Part shown: positions 1 to 5,217 of the stretch, piece by piece
Numbering within the stretch: the stretch's first letter is position 1
Layout of the letters: the number at the start of each line of letters is the position of its first letter
NCBI GenBank assembly: GCA_003529325.1
Contig: DPVW01000023.1
Coordinates: forward strand, 3,693-9,950
From: Candidatus Latescibacterota bacterium
GTDB taxonomy: Bacteria > Latescibacterota > UBA2968 > UBA8231
Reading direction: 5' to 3'
Length of the DNA: 6,258 bases
Position numbers and translations under genes: made by a program
The notes under the pieces: model-generated
The model's input: the letters and a program-made list of their open reading frames with translations, nothing else
Database searches by the model: none
What the model was told of the DNA's origin: nothing

Positions 1-102
1 GCTCTTAGTGGGCGCCTCCCCAACCGGACCTGCGCTCCTACCACCATCGCCACAGGCAACCAGCCCCAGGATGAGCAGAGCAGACCAGGCCCATACACTC
101 AG
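1..102 (-). CDS. Putative lipoprotein, N-terminal fragment (runs off window edge)
   Basis: This partial frame is read leftward and continues beyond base 1. The 34 visible residues hold a hydrophobic stretch, WAWSALLILGLVAC, that ends in a perfect lipobox (L-V-A-C) followed by GDGG. That is the pattern of a type II signal peptide: export, cleavage before Cys and lipid anchoring in a membrane. The mature part is cut off, so no function can be given. The start is a problem. In this frame the only start-like codon near the signal peptide is CTG at 102-100, which overlaps the TGA of the upstream small gene as CTGA. No ATG, GTG or TTG lies nearby and no clear Shine-Dalgarno is visible. An ATG at 94-92 is one frame away, and removing one G after it would give an ideal MAWSALLILG start. 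Either CTG is used with translational coupling, or there is a one-base difference or frameshift here. The signal peptide is clear; the gene's integrity is uncertain. Confidence 0.5.
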   Translation of the reverse strand, partial: MSVWAWSALLILGLVACGDGGRSAGPVGEAPTKS

Positions 103-332
103 TTGCCGAACTGCGAGGCGCTGGCACCCATGGCGTCGGCACGCACGACGAAGGCGAGCAGTTCTTCGCGTAACGAATCAGGTACCTCTTCAGCGGTTAT
201 CGTCGATGCCGATGCCGGCAACTTGGCTGGCTCGGACAGCCAACTGTCATCGTCACAATGCCACCGCAGGCAGGGCGTGGCACCAGCGCCGGTGAGATAG
301 ATATCACCGGCATATTCGTACAGGACAGACAT
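99..332 (-). CDS. Small protein of unknown function (77 aa)
   Basis: I do not recognise this family. The start is the ATG at 332-330, preceded by AGGAGA (341-346) with about 8 bases of spacing. This is much better supported than the longer upstream frame, which would run through the end of the RidA-like gene. The protein begins MSVLYEYAGDIYLTGAG, is acidic (CDDDSW; TAEEVPDSLREE) and has no signal peptide or membrane segment. It is probably a small soluble cytoplasmic protein. Two Cys and one His lie close together (C-L-R-W-H-C), which could bind metal, but this is speculation. It starts about 20 bases after the RidA-like stop, so the two are almost certainly co-transcribed. Its own stop overlaps the putative lipoprotein frame. 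The real-gene call rests on start site, spacing and codon pattern, not on homology. Confidence 0.7.
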   Translation of the reverse strand: MSVLYEYAGDIYLTGAGATPCLRWHCDDDSWLSEPAKLPASASTITAEEVPDSLREELLAFVVRADAMGASASQFGN

Positions 333-340
333 GGTCTTAT

Positions 341-346
341 TCTCCT
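341..346 (-). promoter_or_regulatory. Shine-Dalgarno site of the 77-aa gene
   Basis: AGGAGA on the minus strand lies 8 bases before the ATG at 332. It lies between the RidA-like stop codon and that ATG, and it decides the start of the small gene against the longer open frame. Confidence 0.7.
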
Positions 347-352
347 GGTGCC

Positions 353-946
353 CTAAACGTGTGGACCCCGTGCCCGAATTATTCGCAGCGCCAGATCGGG
401 ATCGATCTGCACGATCATCTCCGGTTCGATGCGCACGTGTCCCGGCAGGTCGAATCCCGCCACGGCCGAACGTGCGTGCCACCCCGACAGGGAGGAATCC
501 TCACCATCGGTGGCCGAATCGGACATGGGGCCACCGAAGACGTCATGAAACAGCTTGGAGTAACCATCGACGACACGCGGTGATTTCGAGAATGCGCCGC
601 CGCCGGCAGAATTCACCATGCCGATGCACTTGACGCAATACCACACATCGTTGAGGCTGCCCTCCGGGTGCAGAGCCCAGTGCAGACTTCGAATATGATT
701 TTCCCCGGCCTGGCGTCCGGCGACGTACCCCTCTTCGACATCGCCGTCGTCGTTGGTCACCGCGCCCTTGCCACCCCCTGTTCCGGAGGTGAAGACCAGA
801 CCGGATGGTGTCAGTGTCGCCATGCAGATACGGCGCCCCTTGGGCACCGGCAGAACATCATCCTTTGTTTTCAGATCGATACCGAGTTGTTCAATACGGT
901 CGTAGACATCAAAATCGCGTAACCAAGCGTCGGGAAGTTCTGCCAT
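353..946 (-). CDS. RidA/YjgF/YER057c/UK114 superfamily protein (197 aa)
   Basis: The protein resembles the RidA (YjgF) superfamily, most closely the subgroup that begins with a short 'IEQLGI' helix. Residues 15-37 form that N-terminal part. Residues 49-56 (GLVFTSGT) match the first core strand. Residues 72-111 (EEGY, then ENHIRSLHWAL and VKCIGMVNSA) form the helix and the usual 'K-x-x-GMVNS' strand. Residues 124-138 (VVDGYSKLFHDVFGG) and 157-180 (HARSAV, DLPG, IEPEMIV) complete the fold. Arg159 aligns with the arginine that binds the substrate carboxylate in canonical RidA, an enzyme that hydrolyses reactive 2-aminoacrylate and other enamines/imines. Proteins of this subgroup have mostly unknown substrates, so deaminase activity is only inferred. 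At 197 aa it is longer than the usual 130-155. The extra length is a Gly/Asp-rich loop (57-70), an insertion near 139-156 rich in Ser, Asp and Gly, and a C-terminal tail. The start at 946 is chosen because GAGGAG (954-959) precedes it at 7 bases; the longer frame would run into pgi. Confidence 0.85.
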   Translation of the reverse strand: MAELPDAWLRDFDVYDRIEQLGIDLKTKDDVLPVPKGRRICMATLTPSGLVFTSGTGGGKGAVTNDDGDVEEGYVAGRQAGENHIRSLHWALHPEGSLNDVWYCVKCIGMVNSAGGGAFSKSPRVVDGYSKLFHDVFGGPMSDSATDGEDSSLSGWHARSAVAGFDLPGHVRIEPEMIVQIDPDLALRIIRARGPHV

Positions 947-953
947 CGTCACT

Positions 954-959
954 CTCCTC
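954..959 (-). promoter_or_regulatory. Shine-Dalgarno site of the RidA-like gene
   Basis: GAGGAG on the minus strand lies 7 bases before the ATG at 946-944. It fixes the start of the RidA-like gene and excludes the roughly 100-residue N-terminal extension that the frame would otherwise allow. Confidence 0.75.
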
Positions 960-1004
960 ACATCCAGCCTGTGGGTCTGCATGATCAATCGATCCGAGGG
1001 CGTC

Positions 1005-1032
1005 AAGATAGGAGACCCTCTCAGGGGGTCAA
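1005..1032 (-). promoter_or_regulatory. Candidate sigma-70-type promoter for the RidA-like operon
   Basis: On the minus strand, TTGACC (1032-1027) is a near-perfect -35 box and TATCTT (1010-1005) a fair -10 box, with a 16-base spacer. Transcription would start near 998, about 50 bases before the RidA-like start codon. The spacer contains a short imperfect inverted repeat, listed separately. No equally good promoter is evident for pgi on the other strand. The assignment comes from consensus matching by eye only. Confidence 0.4.
1014..1030. repeat. Short inverted repeat in the divergent ridA-like/pgi region
   Basis: GACCCTC (1014-1020) and GGGGGTC (1024-1030) form a 7-base inverted repeat with one mismatch around a 3-base centre. 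It falls between the proposed -35 and -10 boxes of the RidA-like promoter and 27 bases before the pgi start codon. A protein bound here could affect both directions. It could equally be chance in GC-rich DNA. Confidence 0.3.
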
Positions 1033-1056
1033 CACCAAAACCGCTGGAGGCGCCAC

Positions 1057-2766
1057 ATGTCCCTGACACTCTCTCTTTCCGGTCTCGGACCATTCTCCGA
1101 CCGCGTTGAGCAGACCTGTCGTTCCCTGCAGGAGCAGCGAGTGGCGGCACGCATCGTCGAACGGGACCACACGGTATGGAAGCCGGACCCCACCGAGATT
1201 GACAATCGCCTCGGTTGGCTGGACAGTCCGGGCACCATGTCTGGCGAACTCTCACAGATCGACGCCCTGGTCAATGCCGTGCGTGCCGATGGCCTCACCC
1301 ATGCCCTGTTGCTCGGTATGGGGGGATCGTCGATGGCACCTGAAGTCTTCCGACGTCTTTTTGGTGTTCTGCCCGGGTTTCTCGACCTCTCCGTGCTCGA
1401 CAGCACCGATCCCGTCGCCGTCGACAATGCCACTGGCAGCCTCGATCCCGCACGCACCTTGTTCATCGCCGCGACCAAGTCCGGTGGCACCGTCGAAACT
1501 CTCTCTTTCACCAAGTATTGCTACGGGTTGGCCACCGCCGCCGTCGGTCAGCAGCGGGCAGGTCACCAGTTTGTCGCCATCACCGACCCCGGCAGTGGCC
1601 TCGCCGACCTGGCCTCCGAGCTCAACTTTCGTCACACATTCCTCAACGATCCCAACATCGGTGGTCGTTATTCGGCATTGTCGTTTTTTGGACTCCTGCC
1701 CGCGCGGCTTGCTGGCGTCGATATCGAACGTCTGCTCGCCGGTGCTGGGGACGCGGCCAGAGATCTTGCACAGGATGGTGTCGGGGTTCGCATCGGTGCC
1801 ATCATGGGAGCCGCCGCTGTCGCGGGACGGGACAAGCTGACCTTCATAACCTCGCCGACACTTGCCCCCGTGGGCGTTTGGTTGGAGCAACTCATCGCCG
1901 AGAGTACGGGCAAACAAGGCAAGGGAATCCTGCCCGTCGATGGTGAGCCCGTCGCCACCACACCCGAGGCATACGGTGACGACCGCCTGTTTCTGCGGTT
2001 GCGGTTGGGTCAGGAACGGTGCGAGGATGCCGCAGTAGAAGCGCTCATCCATGCCGGCCACCCCGTCGTCGACCTGCAACTCGACGAACTCCACGAGGTG
2101 GGAAATCTGATGTTCGCTTGCGAGGTGGCGACCGTCGTCGCCGGTCACGTGCTCGAGATCAACCCCTTCGATCAACCCGACGTCGAAGCTGCCAAGATCC
2201 TGGCTCGTTCGATGATGGCGGCATACGGCAAACAAGGCCGGTTGCCGACGTCGACGCCAACACTCGAGACGGAAGGCATCGCCGTCTACGGTGACACGTC
2301 GGCCAGTACGCTCGTCGACGTGGCCCGCCAGTTTCTCGATAGCGCCGGCGTGGGAGCTTACCTGTCGTTGCAGGCCTACGTACCAGCCACCGCTGAAGTC
2401 GACACCATTCTGACGGCCCTACGTCAACACGTACGGGATGGACGGCGGTTGGCGACAACCACCGGTTACGGTCCCCGATTTCTGCATTCCACAGGTCAGT
2501 TGCACAAGGGGGATGCTGGCCACGGGCTGTTCTTGCAGATCACCTGCGACGACGAGGTGGATCTGGACATTCCGGACGAACCGGGATCAACGACTTCGGC
2601 CGTCAGCTTTGGCACACTCAAGGCGGCGCAGGCTCTTGGTGACCGACAGGCATTGCTCGACAGCGGACGCCAGGTATTGCGCCTGCATATCGGTGGCGAT
2701 CTCGCCACCGGACTAGAAAAAATCAAGGCCGCCTTCAGCTCAGCCACTCACCCGTCGGCGGCTTGA
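1057..2766 (+). CDS. pgi: Glucose-6-phosphate isomerase (transaldolase-fusion-like subfamily)
   Basis: The enzyme interconverts glucose 6-phosphate and fructose 6-phosphate in the cytoplasm, linking glycolysis/gluconeogenesis with the pentose phosphate pathway. The 569-residue protein has the two SIS (sugar isomerase) domains of the PGI family. The first includes LLLGMGGSSMAPEV (84-97) and AATKSGGTVETLSF (138-151), which binds sugar phosphate. The segment GGRYSALSFFGLLPA (202-216) is a PGI hallmark. Likely catalytic residues are Glu282 in AESTGKQGKG, His346 in ELHEVGN and Lys484 in GQLHKGD; the stretch GYGPRFLHSTGQLHKG (470-485) is typical of the Pgi half of bifunctional transaldolase/Pgi proteins. 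No transaldolase domain precedes it here. GGAGG (1046-1050) lies 6 bases before the ATG, supporting this start. It is followed 33 bases later by gnd, so the two are probably co-transcribed. The family assignment is secure; the absence of a fused or adjacent transaldolase is simply observed. Confidence 0.95.
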   Translation: MSLTLSLSGLGPFSDRVEQTCRSLQEQRVAARIVERDHTVWKPDPTEIDNRLGWLDSPGTMSGELSQIDALVNAVRADGLTHALLLGMGGSSMAPEVFRRLFGVLPGFLDLSVLDSTDPVAVDNATGSLDPARTLFIAATKSGGTVETLSFTKYCYGLATAAVGQQRAGHQFVAITDPGSGLADLASELNFRHTFLNDPNIGGRYSALSFFGLLPARLAGVDIERLLAGAGDAARDLAQDGVGVRIGAIMGAAAVAGRDKLTFITSPTLAPVGVWLEQLIAESTGKQGKGILPVDGEPVATTPEAYGDDRLFLRLRLGQERCEDAAVEALIHAGHPVVDLQLDELHEVGNLMFACEVATVVAGHVLEINPFDQPDVEAAKILARSMMAAYGKQGRLPTSTPTLETEGIAVYGDTSASTLVDVARQFLDSAGVGAYLSLQAYVPATAEVDTILTALRQHVRDGRRLATTTGYGPRFLHSTGQLHKGDAGHGLFLQITCDDEVDLDIPDEPGSTTSAVSFGTLKAAQALGDRQALLDSGRQVLRLHIGGDLATGLEKIKAAFSSATHPSAA

Positions 2767-2799
2767 CCACCGACTACGGAACAGGAAAGTGCAACCATC

Positions 2800-3702
2800 A
2801 TGAAATTGGGAATGATCGGACTGGGGCGCATGGGCGCCAACATGACCAGTCGTCTGTTACAGGGCGGTCACAAGATCGTCGTCTATGACCGCAGTGCCGA
2901 CGCCGTCAAAGCGTCCGCCGGCACTGGCGCCACATCCGTCGCCGATCTCGTCAATCAACTCGAGTCGCCGAAAATCGCATGGGTCATGGTGCCCTCCGGC
3001 GCCGCGACTGAGGAGACGGTCAAAGAGTTGAGTGCTCTGCTCTCTGCAGGTGACACCGTGATCGACGGTGGCAACAGCAATTACAAGGACACCGTCCGTC
3101 GTGGCCACGAATTGGCCGCCAGCGGCATACACTACGTCGACGCCGGTACCAGCGGTGGTGTCTGGGGACTGAAGGAGGGCTACAGCCTGATGATCGGTGG
3201 GGATGCCGACGCGGTGGGTCGCCTGCAGCCGATCTTCGAAACCCTGGCGCCATCAGCTGAACTCGGCTGGGGCCATGTAGGGCCTACCGGGTCCGGTCAC
3301 TTCACTAAGATGATCCACAATGGCATCGAGTATGGCATGATGCAGGCATTCGCCGAGGGCTTCGCCATTCTCAAGAAGAAGACGGAGTTCGACCTCGACC
3401 TGGCGGAAATCGCTGAAATATGGCGCCACGGATCCGTCGTGCGTTCATGGCTCCTCGACCTGACGGCGGAAGCGCTGAAAGAGGATCAGGATCTGACCGA
3501 CATCGCCCCTTTCGTCTCCGACAGCGGCGAGGGGCGTTGGACCGTAGCCGAAGCCATCGAACTCGATGTCCCCGCCCCCGTCATCACCCACTCCCTCATC
3601 GCCCGCCTGCGCTCGCGCGATGAAGAAGGCTACGGCGACCGCATCCTCTCAGCCATGAGAAACAAATTCGGCGGCCACGCCATCAAGAAAGCTGGATCGT
3701 AA
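2800..3702 (+). CDS. gnd: 6-phosphogluconate dehydrogenase, short form (decarboxylating)
   Basis: The enzyme oxidatively decarboxylates 6-phosphogluconate to ribulose 5-phosphate. At 300 residues it is the short form (the classical NADP enzyme is about 470), with a truncated C-terminal helical domain. Residues 1-30 form the Rossmann start: G7-L-G9-R-M-G12, with Asp30 ending the second strand (VVYDR). VIDGGNSNYKDT (87-98) and TSGGVWGLKEGYSLMIGG (117-134) are substrate-binding signatures. GHFTKMIHNGIEYGMMQ (166-182) carries the catalytic Lys170 and the partner residues Asn174 and Glu177. GEGRWTVAEAI (243-253) followed by VPAPVI is diagnostic of the short Gnd group. Asp30, where NADP enzymes usually have Asn-Arg, suggests NAD preference; this is inference. 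The Shine-Dalgarno AGGAAAG (2783-2789) precedes the ATG by 10 bases. The gene follows pgi at 33 bases and ends 16 bases from the convergent sulfatase remnant, with no clear terminator hairpin seen between. Confidence 0.94.
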   Translation: MKLGMIGLGRMGANMTSRLLQGGHKIVVYDRSADAVKASAGTGATSVADLVNQLESPKIAWVMVPSGAATEETVKELSALLSAGDTVIDGGNSNYKDTVRRGHELAASGIHYVDAGTSGGVWGLKEGYSLMIGGDADAVGRLQPIFETLAPSAELGWGHVGPTGSGHFTKMIHNGIEYGMMQAFAEGFAILKKKTEFDLDLAEIAEIWRHGSVVRSWLLDLTAEALKEDQDLTDIAPFVSDSGEGRWTVAEAIELDVPAPVITHSLIARLRSRDEEGYGDRILSAMRNKFGGHAIKKAGS

Positions 3703-3718
3703 CAAGGCGCAGCCGGTC

Positions 3719-4569
3719 TCAGTGCAGACCTCGTTGCCCCGACAGCCCGCGATTCGGCGTGGGCAGATCCTCTTCATCAGGCAGACCGATGAGGGCGCCA
3801 TCGCGGAGCCACTCCAGGTCGCTGCCATAAAATTCCTCAATCAGGTCCCCCTCGAGGTGCTGCCGGACCTCAGCATGTGATGCCGCGCCGGACAGGTCGA
3901 TGATCTCGTCGGGGTCCTGCTCCAGATCGAACAGTTGCACACGATTGCCTACCGGGATCAGCTTGTGGCGACCATCGTGAATCATCCGTGTCGCTCTGCG
4001 CCCTTCGCCCACCTCACCATAGAACCTCTGACGGCGCTCGCCGGTGATCATCGAATGTCCCTCGACGCTGGTTGGCGTGGGCACACCCGCCAATCCCAGC
4101 AGGGTCGGCATCACGTCCTGCCAGCCTACCAAACGATCGTCGAGTGTGTCGGCAGCCACTACGCCCTCATGACTCTGTGCCGCCGTGCGCGAGGATCATC
4201 GGCGCCTGCGCTGACTCCTCGTAAAACATTCGTTTCGCCCACAACCCGTGTTTGCCGAGCATATCGCCATGATCGGAGGAGAACAGGATGATCGTATTCT
4301 CGATCACGAAATGTCTGTGCCATCGTGGGCAGAGGTGGCATCGACATCTCCGTAAATACACGATCTCCATGGGCCTTCGGCGGGCAACCCGTCATCAACG
4401 TACGTCGCGCCGGGACACAGACTGGCGTCTCCGCATACGCCCGTGGAAAGCGCACGCCATTGCGTGACAACTGATCGAGAGTTGGCGTGCGGACACATGC
4501 GTGACCGCAAGCGCCAAGCAGGGAACCGGGCCAGTGGTCGATCGTCACCAGCAGAACGTTGGGCTGCGT
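3719..4569 (-). pseudogene. Decayed sulfatase (frameshifted, internal deletion, no normal start)
   Basis: Three minus-strand frames carry consecutive pieces of one sulfatase. Piece one (about 4569-4303) reads PNVLLVTIDHWPGSLLG, then TPTLDQLSRNGVRF and VCVPARRTLMTG; C-V-P-A-R is the formylglycine motif C-x-P-x-R that sulfatases need for catalysis. Piece two (about 4310-4170) reads ENTIILFSSDHGDMLGKHG and the KRMFYEESAQAPMIL segment, then stops at TGA (4169-4167). Piece three (about 4180-3719) reads DDRLVGWQDVMPTLLGLAG through LFDLEQDPDE to the end. Normal sulfatases have well over 100 residues between MAQTFRD and NTIILF, and here the two abut, out of frame, near 4298-4310. A second shift lies near 4160-4185. 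The first codon of the homologous region is ACG (4569-4567), with no in-frame ATG upstream before a stop, and the GTG at 4548 is already inside the conserved strand. The total would be under 290 residues against a usual 450-550. The substrate cannot be named. The piece boundaries are approximate. Confidence 0.88.
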
Positions 4570-4583
4570 GAGGCTTTTCGAGG

Positions 4584-4611
4584 TTGAAGTATTCAGCGGT
4601 CACCGTAATAT
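4584..4611 (+). promoter_or_regulatory. Candidate promoter for the HTH regulator
   Basis: TTGAAG (4584-4589) and TAATAT (4606-4611) are separated by 16 bases. The -10 region sits in the most AT-rich stretch of the window (TAATATATATG). Transcription from about 4618 would leave an untranslated leader of some 75 bases before the ATG at 4695. The boxes match the sigma-70 consensus only partly. The region also faces the dead sulfatase gene, whose promoter would have lain here on the other strand. Confidence 0.35.
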
Positions 4612-4694
4612 ATATGTGTATGGTTTTTGTCGATTCCGCGTATCGCAAGTGTTGGCGGGCGCGTTCTTGCCCACAGAAAGGACTGATTCAAGAC

Positions 4695-5138
4695 ATGCCG
4701 AATATGGCACAGGTGCTCAAGGAGGAGATCACGCGCTTGTCGCGCAAGGAGATCCGCAATGTCTGCGACCCCTTGCGCAAACAAGTACAGACGCTGCGCC
4801 GAACCGTGCGCGACCAACAAACAACGATCAACCGACTCGAACGAGCCCTCTCGAAGATGGTCGCGCAAACGTCGGACACGGGAACCGCGCTCTATGCAAC
4901 AGCGAGTGGTGGCGCCCAAGAAACGACGCGTGCACGAGTTACACCGGCTTCGATCAAGCGCCATCGACTGCGCCTGAATCTGTCCCAGGCCGAACTCGGC
5001 GAGATTCTCAGGGTCAGCACCAACACGATCGTGCGCTGGGAAAAAGGTATGTCCTCGCCGCGCGCCCACCATCGCACCGCACTGCTGCGCGTGCGTGATA
5101 TGGGCAGACGTGACGTCAACAAGATCCTCGAAGAGTAA
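4695..5138 (+). CDS. Coiled-coil / XRE-type helix-turn-helix DNA-binding protein (147 aa)
   Basis: This is a small soluble, basic protein. Residues 7-55 form a charged helical stretch with spaced Leu/Ile/Val (VLKEEITRLSRKEI, then VQTLRRTVRDQQTTINRLERAL), probably a coiled coil for dimerisation. Residues 56-84 are a Ser/Thr/Ala-rich linker. Residues 86-124 are a Cro/C1-type (XRE) HTH: IKRHRLRLNLSQAELGEIL, then VSTNTIVRWEKGMSSPR with the usual W-E-x-G after the recognition helix. The tail ALLRVRDMGRRDVNKILEE fits the end of such domains. The overall plan (MPNxAxVLKEEI, basic coiled coil, C-terminal HTH) matches, from memory, a family of uncharacterised HTH proteins in many Gram-negative genomes. 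The start at 4695 is preferred over the in-frame ATG at 4584 because family members begin with this MPN sequence and AAAGGA (4677-4682) lies 12 bases upstream. Targets are unknown; autoregulation is plausible but not shown. A strong terminator follows. Confidence 0.85.
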   Translation: MPNMAQVLKEEITRLSRKEIRNVCDPLRKQVQTLRRTVRDQQTTINRLERALSKMVAQTSDTGTALYATASGGAQETTRARVTPASIKRHRLRLNLSQAELGEILRVSTNTIVRWEKGMSSPRAHHRTALLRVRDMGRRDVNKILEE

Positions 5139-5147
5139 TCGGTACTA

Positions 5148-5200
5148 CAAAAAACAAGGAACCGGCCCCCATCACGCTGCGGCGAAATGGGGGCCGTCTT
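5148..5200. terminator. Bidirectional Rho-independent terminator between convergent genes
   Basis: CGGCCCCCAT (5163-5172) and ATGGGGGCCG (5187-5196) form a perfect 10-base-pair stem with a 14-base loop. The loop itself could close three further pairs (CGC/GCG). On the minus strand the stem is followed within a few bases by a run of six T (plus-strand AAAAAA near 5148-5153), as expected for terminating the MetE-like gene. On the plus strand the tail is only TCTTCAT, a weaker U-tract, so it may also terminate the HTH gene. The hairpin sits between two convergent stop codons (5138 and 5218). Confidence 0.85.
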
Positions 5201-5217
5201 CATACCACTCGCGATCG

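Noticed and set aside
982..993. TGATCA and ATCGAT palindromes in the divergent intergenic region
   Set aside because: Six-base palindromes are expected by chance and do not form a longer symmetric site.
947..1255. N-terminal extension of the RidA-like frame by about 100 residues
   Set aside because: It would overlap the start of pgi on the other strand, has no family similarity, and a strong Shine-Dalgarno precedes the ATG at 946.
1252..2235. Long minus-strand open frame (327 codons) inside pgi
   Set aside because: It lies entirely antisense to a well-supported pgi and its protein shows no recognisable motifs; long antisense frames are common in GC-rich genes.
3719..4569. Programmed ribosomal frameshifting in the sulfatase
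   Set aside because: No slippery heptamer was seen at the junctions, and frameshifting would not restore the missing central segment or start codon.
4651..4674. Small GGGC/GCCC hairpin in the leader of the HTH gene
   Set aside because: The stem is only four pairs and matches no riboswitch or leader type I know.
4584..4694. Upstream in-frame start for the HTH protein
   Set aside because: The extra 37 residues look non-conserved and would cover the promoter candidate; the MPN start at 4695 fits the family and has a ribosome-binding site.
4559..5098. Alternative plus-strand frame of 179 codons overlapping the HTH gene
   Set aside because: It is an out-of-frame shadow of the HTH gene with no motif and no good ribosome-binding site.
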